Notes: generated from the sequence alone by a model not told the origin. A stretch of 64,000 nucleotides of DNA from Verrucosispora sp. WMMD573 (GCF_027497175.1 NZ_CP114901.1:1302001-1366000), one strand, 5' to 3'. Shown: positions 25,567 through 34,443, counted from the stretch's first letter. Program-made: numbers and translations.

Positions 25567-27696
25567 ATGCAGGAGCAGCCGTCCAGCGAGCAGAACCGCC
25601 GTGAGCCTGCTGAGGGAGCCCGCCGACGCTCCGCGAAGGCGACCTTCACGCCACCCCCGGCCCCGGCACCGCCGTCTCCGGAGGAGCAGGACGACTCTGC
25701 CGGGTCCCGTCCTCGGCGGTCGAAGGCGGCACCTGGCGTGCTCTTTCAGCCGCCACCGACGCCGGAGCAGCCGCTGCCGCGCCAGTCCCCACCGGCCGCG
25801 TCCAGGACTGCGGGTATGCCGGTGGCGCCGTTCAGCGGTGAAACCGGGGCGGCGGGCCGGAGTGAGCGCGCGACTTCACCCGGCCGGAGTGAGCGTACGG
25901 CCTCACCCGGTCGGAGCGAGCGCACGGCTTCGCGCTCCACCGGGGAGGTCGGGGAAACGACGTCGGTACCCGCGTCGCGTCGCCGTGCTGCCGCCGGTCG
26001 GCCGGCGGCAGCAGGTCCGGACTCCACTGGAACGGACATGACTCCGCCTGACGCCCGACCCACTCGGCGGAAGTCGGCCGCGCGCGAGGCATCGCCACAG
26101 CAGGTTGGATCTGCCGACCCCGGTATCGGCATCGGAGGCCCGGCTACCGACGCCTCAGCCAGCGATACCACGAAGACGGACAGCGTAACCACCGACAGCG
26201 ACACCACGAAGACGGACAGCGAAACCACCGACGGCGGGATTGCCGACGGCGGAACGACCGCCCGGAACACCGGATCCCCCTCATTCGAGGCTGGACCCGA
26301 ACCGGCGACCCCCCGCCCGGGAGCCAAGCCGGCCGCCGAGCAGATGGGCGGCGCAGCGGCCGGCCCCGCAGCGGCCGGTGCCGAAAGGGCACCGGCACGG
26401 AAAGCAGCCAGGACGACGACGGCAGCGCAGAAGAGGGTTCGGGCGCGCGACGAGAGGGGACCCGAGCCGACCAGCGAGGCGACCGACGCCGCAAAGGCGA
26501 CGAGGAAGGCCACGCGGCGGACGGCAACCGGCGCGGCCACCGTCCCGGGCGAGGCTGCTCCGACGGCACCGACGACCGAGACGGCGGCCCCTACCAAGGC
26601 AGCACCGGTCAAGGCAGCACCGGTCAAGGCAGCACCGGTCAAGGCAACCCGGAAGGCCACTAAAAGAACTCCCCGTAAGGCGGCCACCAGCGAAGCGGTC
26701 AGCGGCCACCCGACCACCAGCGAGACGACAGCCACCAGCGAGACGACAGCCACCAACGAGACGACAGCGACCAACGAGACGACAGCCACCAACGAGACGA
26801 CAGCGACCAACGAGACGACAGCGACCAGCGGTGAGACGGCGCCCACGAGCGGACCGGTCACCCGCGGGACAACCACCAGCGGCCAGGTCACCGGCGAGAC
26901 AACCACCAGCGGCACGACCGCCGACAGAGCGGTTGACGAGCCGAGGTCCGGAGGGCCGGGCAGTGCCGGCGTGGTGTCGGCGGCCGGGGCCGCAGCGTTC
27001 GGCGACGGCAGCGGACGCGACATTTCTGGGCGTACGCCGGAATCGAAGCTGGGGGTGCTCGTGGTGCGGGTCGTCGATCACCCGGGCTTCGCTCCGGAGC
27101 TGCTGGCCCTGACCGCGGTGGAGGTCCTCGGACCCGGCGCGGCCGAGTGGGTCCGGCGGCTGCGGGAGTTGTACCCGGGGGCGCGGGCGGAGGGGCTGGC
27201 CCGGCTGGCCACCCGGCGCTTCGTCCGGCAGGCCGGTGCCGGTGGGGCGACGGCCGCGCTGACCGGCGTCTTCGCGCCGGTGGTCGAACTGGCGGCGGTG
27301 CTCTGGTCGCAGGCGAACCTGGTGTTGCACCTGGCGGCGGCGTACGGCCATGATCCGGCTCACCCGGATCGGGCGGCGGAGCTGCTGATGCTGACCCAGG
27401 TCCACCCGGACCTGGCGAGCGCGGGGGCGGCGGTGGCGGCGGCGCGGGCGGCGCAGGGGCCGGAGGAGGAGCCCGGACTCCGCGCGGTCGAGGCGGCCTG
27501 GCGACTGGCGGCCCCGCTGGCCGCGCAGGCGGGTGGCTGGCTGGCGCTGCGGCTGGTGTCCCGGCTGCTGCCGGGTACGGCGGCGTTGACCGCGGCGGCC
27601 GGCAACTCGGCGGGAGCCGAACGCCTGGCCGCCCGCACCGCCACCCTCTACCGCCCACCCCGCCGTCCCACCCGGACTAACCAGCAGCCCCACTGA
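25567..27696 (+). CDS. Low-complexity protein with EcsC-like C-terminal domain
   Basis: A 709-residue protein. Residues 1-480 are disordered and rich in Ala, Thr, Pro, Ser and charged residues, with short tandem repeats: KAAPV units, SDTTKTD units and a run of TSETTA/TNETTA units. The last 200 residues are folded: VLVVRVVDHPGFAPELLALT, then LATRRFVRQAGAGGATAALT and QANLVLHLAAAYGHDPAHPD, resembling EcsC-family helical domains. There is no signal peptide or clear membrane helix. The role is unknown. The repeats are likely to vary in number between strains. Confidence 0.72.
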   Translation: MQEQPSSEQNRREPAEGARRRSAKATFTPPPAPAPPSPEEQDDSAGSRPRRSKAAPGVLFQPPPTPEQPLPRQSPPAASRTAGMPVAPFSGETGAAGRSERATSPGRSERTASPGRSERTASRSTGEVGETTSVPASRRRAAAGRPAAAGPDSTGTDMTPPDARPTRRKSAAREASPQQVGSADPGIGIGGPATDASASDTTKTDSVTTDSDTTKTDSETTDGGIADGGTTARNTGSPSFEAGPEPATPRPGAKPAAEQMGGAAAGPAAAGAERAPARKAARTTTAAQKRVRARDERGPEPTSEATDAAKATRKATRRTATGAATVPGEAAPTAPTTETAAPTKAAPVKAAPVKAAPVKATRKATKRTPRKAATSEAVSGHPTTSETTATSETTATNETTATNETTATNETTATNETTATSGETAPTSGPVTRGTTTSGQVTGETTTSGTTADRAVDEPRSGGPGSAGVVSAAGAAAFGDGSGRDISGRTPESKLGVLVVRVVDHPGFAPELLALTAVEVLGPGAAEWVRRLRELYPGARAEGLARLATRRFVRQAGAGGATAALTGVFAPVVELAAVLWSQANLVLHLAAAYGHDPAHPDRAAELLMLTQVHPDLASAGAAVAAARAAQGPEEEPGLRAVEAAWRLAAPLAAQAGGWLALRLVSRLLPGTAALTAAAGNSAGAERLAARTATLYRPPRRPTRTNQQPH
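26716..26826. repeat. 18-bp tandem repeats inside the EcsC-like gene
   Basis: About six copies of an 18-bp unit (accagcgagacgacagcc and variants with accaacgag) encode TSETTA/TNETTA. Just upstream, about 26594-26645, three copies of a 15-bp unit encode KAAPV. In-frame unit lengths mean copy-number change would alter only the length of the linker. Confidence 0.85.
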
Positions 27697-27796
27697 CAGG
27701 AGCGGTTGACCAAGGAGTTCGCGCCACGAAACACCGGTCTGACAGACGCAAACCTCTTGATCGACGTGACGGTCCTGAGCGGGTGTGGGAACCGGG

Positions 27797-28567
27797 TCAG
27801 AGCCAGGTGAACCAGTCGCGGGGAAGCAGGGCGTAGCCGAGGAAGGCGACGATGTCGAGCAGGGCGTGGGCCACGATCAGTGGCATCACCCGGCGGGTGC
27901 GCAGGTAGAAGAGGCTGAACACCACCCCCATCACCGCGTTGCCGAGGAACGCCCCGAACCCCTGGTAGAGGTGATACGAGGCGCGTAGCAGCGCACTCGT
28001 CGCGATGATCGTGCCGACCCGCCAGTGGAGCTGGCGCAGCCGGGTCATCAGGTAGCCGACCACGATCACCTCTTCCAGGATGCTGTTCTGGAACGCGGCG
28101 AGGATCAGCACCGGCACCGTCCACCAGAGGTCGGGCAGGGCGGCCGGCACCAGGGTGGCGTTGATGCCGAGTTGGGCGGCCGCCCAGAACAACGCCAGCC
28201 CGGGGAGTCCGATCAGCGCCGCGAGCCCGGCGCCCCGGGCCAGGTCGGAGCCGGGTCGTCCGGCGTCCAGGCCGAGGGTCCGTACCGGATCGCCGGGGTC
28301 CCTCGCCAGCAGGTGTACGGCGAGCAGCACCGGCAGCAGCGCGAAGACGATGCCGAGCAGCTGGTATGTCAGGTCCAGGTAGGGGCGGGCCGACGCGGAG
28401 GTGTTCAACGCGGCGGTCTGCCGCGACAGGCCACCCTCGGCGGTCAACTTCGCGATGATCGACACGACGGCGTAGACGGCCGACTGGCCGAGGGAGAGGC
28501 CGAGTACCAGCATCGTCTCGACGCCGAGCGTGCGGCGGGACACCGGGCGGGTGAGCTCAACGGTCAC
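27797..28567 (-). CDS. CPBP-family intramembrane glutamic protease
   Basis: About 256 residues with roughly eight membrane helices. The CPBP (Abi) signatures are present: EEVIVVGYLMTRLRQ (the EEx3 to 4 x R-like motif 1), then SYHLYQGFGAFLGNAVMGVV, and MPLIVAHALLDIVAFLGYAL with the motif-4 His. Family members cleave prenylated or membrane substrates, and some process bacteriocin-type peptides. GTG 28567 is chosen; GTG 28606 is an in-frame alternative. It is divergent from the flavohemoprotein-like gene, and the two share a 150-bp regulatory region. Confidence 0.85.
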   Translation of the reverse strand: MTVELTRPVSRRTLGVETMLVLGLSLGQSAVYAVVSIIAKLTAEGGLSRQTAALNTSASARPYLDLTYQLLGIVFALLPVLLAVHLLARDPGDPVRTLGLDAGRPGSDLARGAGLAALIGLPGLALFWAAAQLGINATLVPAALPDLWWTVPVLILAAFQNSILEEVIVVGYLMTRLRQLHWRVGTIIATSALLRASYHLYQGFGAFLGNAVMGVVFSLFYLRTRRVMPLIVAHALLDIVAFLGYALLPRDWFTWL

Positions 28568-28638
28568 CGAACCACTCTGCCCGACCGAAAGCGCTGCTGG
28601 TGACACCCGCCCACCGGCGAGCAGCCCTCACGATGCGA

Positions 28639-28655
28639 TCGCACATTCTGTGCGA
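28639..28655. promoter_or_regulatory. Operator-like palindrome upstream of the globin-reductase gene
   Basis: TCGCACATTCTGTGCGA is a perfect 7-3-7 inverted repeat about 70 bp before the globin-reductase start, overlapped on its left by the palindrome TGCGATCGCA. Flavohemoprotein genes are often controlled by Rrf2-type regulators such as NsrR through imperfect dyads. No regulator is encoded next to it, so the binder is unknown. Confidence 0.45.
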
Positions 28656-28722
28656 CCTTCATACACGCTCCGTGGACATTCTGTCTGGGCCCGATCCGCC
28701 GTCAGAAGAAGGAGCGCCCCCG

Positions 28723-29844
28723 GTGGACAACTTCGCGCGGCTGCTGAAGGAGAGCTGGACCCTGGTCGAGGAGGACCGGGTCCGGCTGAGCGGTCACTTC
28801 TACGCCCGGCTCTTCCTCCTCGACCCCGAGTTGCGCAAGCTCTTCCCAGTGCAGATGACCGGTCAGGGCGACCGGCTGCTCGAAGCGATAATCGCAGCGA
28901 TCCACACGGTGGACGACCCGGAGGGCTTCGACGAGTTCCTCCGCGCGCTCGGCCGGGACCACCGCAAGTACCACGTCGAGGCGGCCCACTACGACACGAT
29001 GGGCGTCGCGCTGCTGGACGCGTTGCGCAGCATCGCCGGCGACGGCTGGAACCTGGAGTACGACCAGGCATGGCGGGATGCGTACGCGGCGATTGCCGAG
29101 AAGATGCTGGCCGGGGCGGCGGCGGACGACGACCCGCCGTTCTGGCATGCCGAGGTGCTGACCCACAAGCGATACGGTCCGGACACCGCAGTCCTCACCT
29201 GCCGGGCATTGCAGCACCCGTTGACCTGGCGGGCGGGTCAGTACGTCAGCGTGGAGGCGCCGCGCCACCATCCCCGGGTGTGGCGGACGTACTCGATCGC
29301 CAATGCGCCGAACGATGACAACGTGCTGGAGTTCCACGTGCGTACGCCGACCGACGCCGCTGGCTGGGTATCCGGCGCGCTGGTCCGTCGGACCGGGCCG
29401 GGCGACCTGCTGCGGGTGGCCGCGCCGATGGGGTCGATGACGGTCGACCGCTCGTCGGAGCGGGACATCCTCTGCGTCGCCGGTGGCGTCGGACTGGCCC
29501 CGATCAAGGCACTCGTCGAGGAGTTGGCCGGTTACAACCGGGCCCGTTGGGTGCACGTCTTCTACGGTGCCCGGACGGAGGCGGACCTCTACGGTCTGGA
29601 CCGGCTGCGGGAGTTGGTGGCCGCCCACCCGTGGCTGTCGGTGACTCCGGCGTGCAGTGACGACCCGGACTTCGACGGCGAGCAGGGCGACATCTCCGAC
29701 GTGGTGGCCCGATACGGACCCTGGACGACGCACGACTGTTTCGTCTCCGGATCGGCGCCGATGGTGCGCGCCACGCTCCGGGTGCTGGCCGCCGACGACG
29801 TACCGCCGCAGCGGACCCGGTACGACACCTTCGGCAACCTGTAG
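28723..29844 (+). CDS. Flavohemoprotein-like globin / ferredoxin-reductase fusion
   Basis: A 373-residue protein. The globin domain (1-130) starts LLKESWTLVEEDRVRLSGHF; its proximal histidine lies in DHRKYHVEAAHYDTMG. The FAD domain shows RTYSIAN, and the NAD(P) domain shows GGVGLAPIKALVEE. Flavohemoproteins oxidise NO to nitrate using NAD(P)H and O2. The family is usually about 400 residues; this actinobacterial type has a shorter C-terminus. GTG 28723 has AGAAGGAG upstream. A 17-bp palindrome in the upstream region and a terminator hairpin after the stop suggest a single-gene unit. Confidence 0.9.
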   Translation: MDNFARLLKESWTLVEEDRVRLSGHFYARLFLLDPELRKLFPVQMTGQGDRLLEAIIAAIHTVDDPEGFDEFLRALGRDHRKYHVEAAHYDTMGVALLDALRSIAGDGWNLEYDQAWRDAYAAIAEKMLAGAAADDDPPFWHAEVLTHKRYGPDTAVLTCRALQHPLTWRAGQYVSVEAPRHHPRVWRTYSIANAPNDDNVLEFHVRTPTDAAGWVSGALVRRTGPGDLLRVAAPMGSMTVDRSSERDILCVAGGVGLAPIKALVEELAGYNRARWVHVFYGARTEADLYGLDRLRELVAAHPWLSVTPACSDDPDFDGEQGDISDVVARYGPWTTHDCFVSGSAPMVRATLRVLAADDVPPQRTRYDTFGNL

Positions 29845-29861
29845 AGCTTTCCTCCCCCCGA

Positions 29862-29903
29862 ACCGGGGCGCGTGCCCCTGCCCCCTGGGGCACGCGCCCC
29901 GGT
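29862..29903. terminator. 17-bp-arm hairpin terminator
   Basis: Perfect arms ACCGGGGCGCGTGCCCC (29862-29878) and GGGGCACGCGCCCCGGT (29887-29903) with an eight-base loop lie between the convergent flavohemoprotein-like and deformylase-fusion genes. It is GC-rich without a T tract, as is common in actinomycetes, and probably acts on both strands. Confidence 0.75.
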
Positions 29904-30014
29904 CCCCCGATCGGGCGGACCGGCACCGCCCCGCGCCACCTCGCCCGTCCGGCCGTCTTTCCCACCCGGACGGGCGGGGTCGCGCACCCTGCCCGGCCGG
30001 TACGGCTATTCGTT

Positions 30015-31529
30015 TCAGTAGCGCCACGGGTGGCCGGATTCGCGGTACTCCTCGATCGGCACCAGCGGCACTCCGGGTGCCATCCGGTCGACGTAGAGCC
30101 GGCCTTCCAGGTGGTCGATCTCGTGCGCGACGAGCCGGGCCATGCCGAACTCGAAGGACGTGATGATCCGACCTCCGTCGAACTGCGCGTGTTCGACATC
30201 CAGTCGCAGCGGTCGCGGCACCAGTCCGCGATGGTCGAAGAAGGAGAGGCAGCCTTCGTACTGTTCGTCGGTGTGTGGTGCGGCGTCGACCACCCGGGGG
30301 TTGAGCAGCACGACCGGCTCGGCGGTGCGGTCCGGCGGGCGGACCACCGTGGCGGCTCGGTCGATGTCGAGCTGGGGGGCGGCGATTCCCACCCCCTTGG
30401 TGAAGGGGTGCAGTTCGTCCAGCCGGGCCAGTGCGGTGATCAGCCGGTCGACGATCTCCCGGGCGAGCGGTTCCTCGCGCGGCAGGTCGAACGGGCGGGC
30501 CGGCTGGCGCAGCAGATCAGCGCCGCGCTGCACGATGCCGAGCCCACGCATCCGGTCCGACGGTCGGACGCGCCCACCGTCCGCCTCGGGCTCCGGCTGG
30601 GCCCTGAATCGCCACTGCAACCGGTAGCGGGCGTTGAGCGGCGGCTCGTCGGTCGCCCAGTCGAAAATCGCCCGGTCGCCCTCGTCGCGGCGGGTCACCG
30701 CCGTCCGCAGCGGGCCCTCCTCCGCCGAGAGCGAGGTCTCCGCGCCCCAGACCTGCGGATCCAGGGCCACCGGCAGGTCCAGGCGTACGGCGAGATGCCG
30801 GGTCGGTACGCGGACAGCCCGCTGGAACCACGGCCCCCACTTGTCCCGCCCGACGGTGTACGCGTACTCGATGGTGGCGCGGCGGCCGGGATAGAGCGGG
30901 AAGCGGCGTTCGCCGTTCTCGAAGAGCAGCCAGATCTCCTTGAACGCGTCCCGGTCGTGCTTGGCACGCCAGTGCATGGTCTCCCGCTCGCCGAACTCCT
31001 CGCGGCACGCGACCAGTTGCAGCTCGGCGAAGCTGAGCGGGTGTTCCCGGTGGTGGCGGTTGGAGCGGCCCGGGTCGCTGGGGTAGCGGTCCACGGCCAC
31101 GCGGATCAGGTATCGGGTGACCGGCTCCACACCGGCGTTGTACAGCTCACGCCGGATGACGCAGCGGTAGGCGTCGTCGGTGTGGGTGAGGACGGCCGTC
31201 TCACGTTCGACGATCAGACCCGTGCCGGGAGGCATCCACTGGCCGGGCAGGCCGGCTTCCCGGTAGCTGCGGTCGCTGCGGGCGTGGCGAAGGTCGTCGT
31301 ACTCCCGGAAGCGCTGCCAGATCGCGCCGCTGGCCTCCAGGACGGCCTCGGCGCGACGGGCGAAGTCCTCCGTCGGTCGGTGCCGGCGTCCCTCGACGTG
31401 ACTGACGTACGAGGGGTCGAAGCCCATCAGGGTCGCCAGCTGTTTCTTGGACAGCCCCCGCTCCGTCCGGTGCCGGGCGAGTTCGGCGGCGAAGGAGTCG
31501 GCAGCCCGATCGAGCGGTGAGGTCGTCAT
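30015..31529 (-). CDS. XRE regulator fused to peptide deformylase
   Basis: A 504-residue protein of unusual architecture. Residues 5-65 form an XRE-type helix-turn-helix (LSKKQLATLMGFDPSYVSHV). Residues 70-330 form a beta-rich middle region of unknown fold. Residues 335-504 form a complete peptide deformylase domain: GVGIAAPQ at 379-386, EGCLS at 425-429 with metal ligand C427, and HEIDH at 469-473 with both histidines and the catalytic Glu. Deformylases remove formyl groups from new proteins. With a DNA-binding domain attached, the enzyme might act as a sensor or specialised enzyme. ATG 31529 is preceded by GAGGAAG. A housekeeping deformylase is expected elsewhere in the genome. Confidence 0.88.
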   Translation of the reverse strand: MTTSPLDRAADSFAAELARHRTERGLSKKQLATLMGFDPSYVSHVEGRRHRPTEDFARRAEAVLEASGAIWQRFREYDDLRHARSDRSYREAGLPGQWMPPGTGLIVERETAVLTHTDDAYRCVIRRELYNAGVEPVTRYLIRVAVDRYPSDPGRSNRHHREHPLSFAELQLVACREEFGERETMHWRAKHDRDAFKEIWLLFENGERRFPLYPGRRATIEYAYTVGRDKWGPWFQRAVRVPTRHLAVRLDLPVALDPQVWGAETSLSAEEGPLRTAVTRRDEGDRAIFDWATDEPPLNARYRLQWRFRAQPEPEADGGRVRPSDRMRGLGIVQRGADLLRQPARPFDLPREEPLAREIVDRLITALARLDELHPFTKGVGIAAPQLDIDRAATVVRPPDRTAEPVVLLNPRVVDAAPHTDEQYEGCLSFFDHRGLVPRPLRLDVEHAQFDGGRIITSFEFGMARLVAHEIDHLEGRLYVDRMAPGVPLVPIEEYRESGHPWRY

Positions 31530-31611
31530 CAGCTTCCTCGTGGCCGGGAGTACCAAGTTTCACGTTGTGTCGCCGGCCGCACACACATCTGGCACCTAGT
31601 CGACAGGAGCC

Positions 31612-31640
31612 TTGACTGATGAGCGATTCCTACCGATACT
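31612..31640 (+). promoter_or_regulatory. Sigma-70-like promoter candidate
   Basis: TTGACT (31612-31617) and GATACT (31635-31640) are separated by 17 bases, close to the consensus for primary sigma factors, and point towards the FhuF-like gene about 170 bp downstream. The iron box lies between it and the gene. Confidence 0.45.
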
Positions 31641-31740
31641 GCCCCGAGTCTCCAGGCCAACACGTTGAGTAGTTTTCACCCCGCCGACGACCCGGGTCGC
31701 CCGCCCTCACCCCACCGTCGGGTTCCCCTGCGCCCGAAAG

Positions 31741-31759
31741 TGTGGTTAGGCTAGCCTTA
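31741..31759 (+). promoter_or_regulatory. DmdR/IdeR-type iron box
   Basis: TGTGGTTAGGCTAGCCTTA matches the 19-bp DtxR/IdeR consensus TTAGGTTAGGCTAACCTAA at about 15 positions and keeps the central dyad. It lies about 55 bp upstream of the FhuF-like gene. In actinobacteria such boxes bind Fe-loaded DmdR/IdeR and repress iron-acquisition genes when iron is plentiful. Confidence 0.8.
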
Positions 31760-31814
31760 GTACGACCATGGACGCTTCGGATCGAGTGGGTCAGGTGACG
31801 CGGGGGTGGATCAG

Positions 31815-32603
31815 GTGACAGCGGTGCTGCCCCTCCGGGATCCGGCCACCACACCCCTGGCTCCGGTCACCGCGACCTTGCGGGCCATGTTCGGCACCGA
31901 CGACCTTCCCGGTCTGGCCCCGGGCCTGCTGGTCGCCGACGAGGCCGGTTGGGCCCCGGCGACCACCCTGACTGGTACGCGCCTGCCGGAGCTGCTCGAA
32001 TCGGCGGTCCGGCTCTGGGGTGGCACCCCACACGCCTCCGCCGCGCTCGCCTGGAAGGCGTACAGCTACTGGGCGTCGCTGCCGGTGGTGCTCGGCTGGG
32101 CCACCGCTCGGCGAGTGCCGCTGCTCGACCACACCGAGGCGCTGATTCATTTCGCCGATCGGCGTGCCCTGGTGACCGTGGGCCTACGTGAGTCGATCCC
32201 GGTCGCGGTGCTGCCCAACGATCCGCTGGCGCTCGCCGGGCTGCCCCAGGTCCGAGTGGTGGCCGACGAACGGGAGCTGCTCGCCGCACTGCGCGCCACG
32301 CTGCTGGACGGGCACCTGTCGCCGGTGGTCTCCGCGATCCAGGGCGAGGTCCGCATCGGCGCCCGCACCCTCCTCGGTTCGGTGGCGTCCGGCATCGCCC
32401 ACGGGCTGCTGCGGGCCGCCGACGGCTTGCCCGGTTCCGCGGTCGAGGCGATCGACACGCTGCTCGACGCGCTCGGCCTGGCCGACCTGGTGGAGCTGGT
32501 GCCCGGCCCGAACGGCGAGCCGACCGTGCAGCGCCGCACCTGCTGCCTGGCCTTCACTCTGCCCCAGCCGAAGGTCTGCCAGGGCTGCTGCATCCGCAGC
32601 TGA
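31815..32603 (+). CDS. FhuF-like ferric-siderophore reductase / (2Fe-2S) protein
   Basis: About 262 residues. The C-terminus RRTCCLAFTLPQPKVCQGCC carries the CC-x10-C-x2-C cysteine cluster that binds an unusual [2Fe-2S] centre in FhuF-type ferric-siderophore reductases. The N-terminal part is helical and matches the IucA/IucC-FhuF-like ferric reductase domain. It would release iron from imported siderophores in the cytoplasm. GTG 31815 has GGGGGTGG upstream; GTG 31806 is also in frame. An iron box upstream fits iron-repressed expression. There are no siderophore transport genes next to it. Confidence 0.88.
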   Translation: MTAVLPLRDPATTPLAPVTATLRAMFGTDDLPGLAPGLLVADEAGWAPATTLTGTRLPELLESAVRLWGGTPHASAALAWKAYSYWASLPVVLGWATARRVPLLDHTEALIHFADRRALVTVGLRESIPVAVLPNDPLALAGLPQVRVVADERELLAALRATLLDGHLSPVVSAIQGEVRIGARTLLGSVASGIAHGLLRAADGLPGSAVEAIDTLLDALGLADLVELVPGPNGEPTVQRRTCCLAFTLPQPKVCQGCCIRS

Positions 32604-32616
32604 GTCGGCCCGTCGC

Positions 32617-34443
32617 TCATCCCGTCAGCGGGCGCGCATCCCAGATCCAGACGCCACCGGTGTACTCGGGCTCGACGCCGGTCAGCTCGGTCATCCCCGT
32701 ACGCAGGGCGTCGGCATGCTCGTGCGGCCCGAGGACGACCACGCCGGCCCGCCAGTACCGCAGGTCCTCCACGGCCTCCCGCCGGGTCCGCTCGCTGATC
32801 GGCGGCACCTCGCCGGTGCGTCGGATGGTGCCGAAGAAGCTGCTGGTGGGGCGCGGGGGCGCGGAGAACAGGGCGACCCGGTCCCGGCCCGGCCGGGTGT
32901 CCGGGCCGAGGAAGTAGCCACGAGCGATAGGCATCTCCTGCCGGGTACGGGCGGACCAGCGCAACGGCTCGGCGTACTCGGTGTCGGGCAGCGGCAGGGT
33001 CACCACGCTGCGTCCACCGGTCAGGTAGGGACGCCAGGCACCGGAGGTGACGAACTCGGGCACCGGTTCGAGCCGTTTCGTCGGCAGTGGGGTGGGCAGC
33101 ACCGGCACCAACGCCATCGCCAGTCCGGTCGCCGCGGCGAAACGGAGCTGCGACCGGCGGTCCGGATGCCGGGCCGTCAACTCGCGGACCTTCGCCGCGC
33201 CGTACGCCAGAATCAGCCCGATGATCGGGGTGATGGCCAGCGCCCAGCGGGTCGGCACCACCGAGTGCAGCACCGGCAGATCCTCCAACAGGGCCCACGG
33301 CCCGGGTACCCCGGTTCCGCGACGGTCGAAGCGGATCTCCCGGCCGAGCGAGAGCACCGCGAAGAGCAGCCCGAGCACGGCCAGTCCGAGCACCACGGTG
33401 CCGTGCCGCAGCCACCACACCAGCGCCACCACGAGGATCACCAGCGGCCAGCCGAAGAAGGCGTTCTCCTCGGTCGGGTTCTTGGCCAGTCCGGCGGCGC
33501 TGCGGGCGTCACCGGCCAGCGACTCGCGGGAGTAGGCGAAGAACGAGGCCAGGTCCGTGGAGTAGCCCCGGATCAGCCAGGGCAGCCCGTGGTAGGCGGC
33601 GGGACCGAAGAACTGCATGTACAGCGGGTAGGCCAGCAGCACGGCGGAGACCACGGCGGCCGTCGCGAGCCCGGCGACGAACGGCCGGACCCGGGCCCGC
33701 AGCTCGGGCCGGCCGATCACCATCGCGACGATCACCACGGCGAGGCCGATCGCGGTCATCAGCAGGATCTCCAGATTCAGGAACGCCTGCCAGACGATCA
33801 CCAGGGCCAGCAGCAGACCGTTGCGCAGCCAACGCCCAGGGTCGGCGAGCCGCAGGGTACGCCAGATGATCAGCGGCACCACGTACTGCGACACGATGTT
33901 CGGATGCGCGTTGGCGTGCGAGACCATGGCTGGCGCGTACGCGCAGAACGTGGCGCCCAGCCAGGCCGGCCCGCGCGCACCGGGCAGCACCACGCGGGAG
34001 AGCAGGAAGTACCAGGCGGTGGCGGTGGCGATCATGCCGAGGGTGAGAAAGAGCAGGAACGCGGCCCGGGTACCGAAGAGCAGGGTTATCGGCGTCATTG
34101 GTAGCGATACGGACAAAACCGATGTGTTCGCCATCAGGTTGACCGATTCTGGCACATTCATCCGGTCCGACGAGAACGGATAGGCCAATTCCGTGACCAC
34201 CCGGGCACCGTGCGCGAGCATCCATTCGAATTGCGCCATGTCGGTCGGATTGTCGCGAATGCCGTCGCCCGGATTCAGCCACATCCGTCCGGTGATCCAG
34301 AAGCCGAATGCGGCGAAACTCGCCACCGCGACGGCGTCCTTCCACCACCCCGAGCCGCCCTTGCCACGCAGGCGTCTCGGCCGGACCGCAGCGCTCCCCG
34401 CCTCGGACTGCGCGTCAGGTCGGCCCGAATCGGGAGTAGTCAT
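32617..34443 (-). CDS. GT-C-type integral membrane glycosyltransferase / membrane protein
   Basis: A 608-residue polytopic membrane protein with about 11-12 helices. The first luminal loop after TM1 (WLNPGDGIRDNPTDMAQFEW) carries acidic residues as in GT-C polyprenyl-phosphate-sugar-dependent transferases. Helices include LTLGMIATATAWYFLLSRVV and LLMTAIGLAVVIVAMVIGRP. The C-terminal 170 residues are soluble, possibly extracytoplasmic. The donor and acceptor are unknown. It converges on the FhuF-like gene and diverges from the methyltransferase across 215 bp, and may share a glycan pathway with the methyltransferase and the GT2 at 40.6 kb. Confidence 0.75.
   Translation of the reverse strand: MTTPDSGRPDAQSEAGSAAVRPRRLRGKGGSGWWKDAVAVASFAAFGFWITGRMWLNPGDGIRDNPTDMAQFEWMLAHGARVVTELAYPFSSDRMNVPESVNLMANTSVLSVSLPMTPITLLFGTRAAFLLFLTLGMIATATAWYFLLSRVVLPGARGPAWLGATFCAYAPAMVSHANAHPNIVSQYVVPLIIWRTLRLADPGRWLRNGLLLALVIVWQAFLNLEILLMTAIGLAVVIVAMVIGRPELRARVRPFVAGLATAAVVSAVLLAYPLYMQFFGPAAYHGLPWLIRGYSTDLASFFAYSRESLAGDARSAAGLAKNPTEENAFFGWPLVILVVALVWWLRHGTVVLGLAVLGLLFAVLSLGREIRFDRRGTGVPGPWALLEDLPVLHSVVPTRWALAITPIIGLILAYGAAKVRELTARHPDRRSQLRFAAATGLAMALVPVLPTPLPTKRLEPVPEFVTSGAWRPYLTGGRSVVTLPLPDTEYAEPLRWSARTRQEMPIARGYFLGPDTRPGRDRVALFSAPPRPTSSFFGTIRRTGEVPPISERTRREAVEDLRYWRAGVVVLGPHEHADALRTGMTELTGVEPEYTGGVWIWDARPLTG

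Noticed and set aside
28600..28722. 41-residue N-terminal extension of the flavohemoprotein-like gene
   Set aside because: The extension covers the promoter region and palindromes, and a good ribosome binding site precedes GTG 28723.
32188..34104. 638-residue plus-strand frame opposite the GT-C gene
   Set aside because: It is a shadow of the GT-C membrane protein: Arg/Gly/His-rich with no domain.
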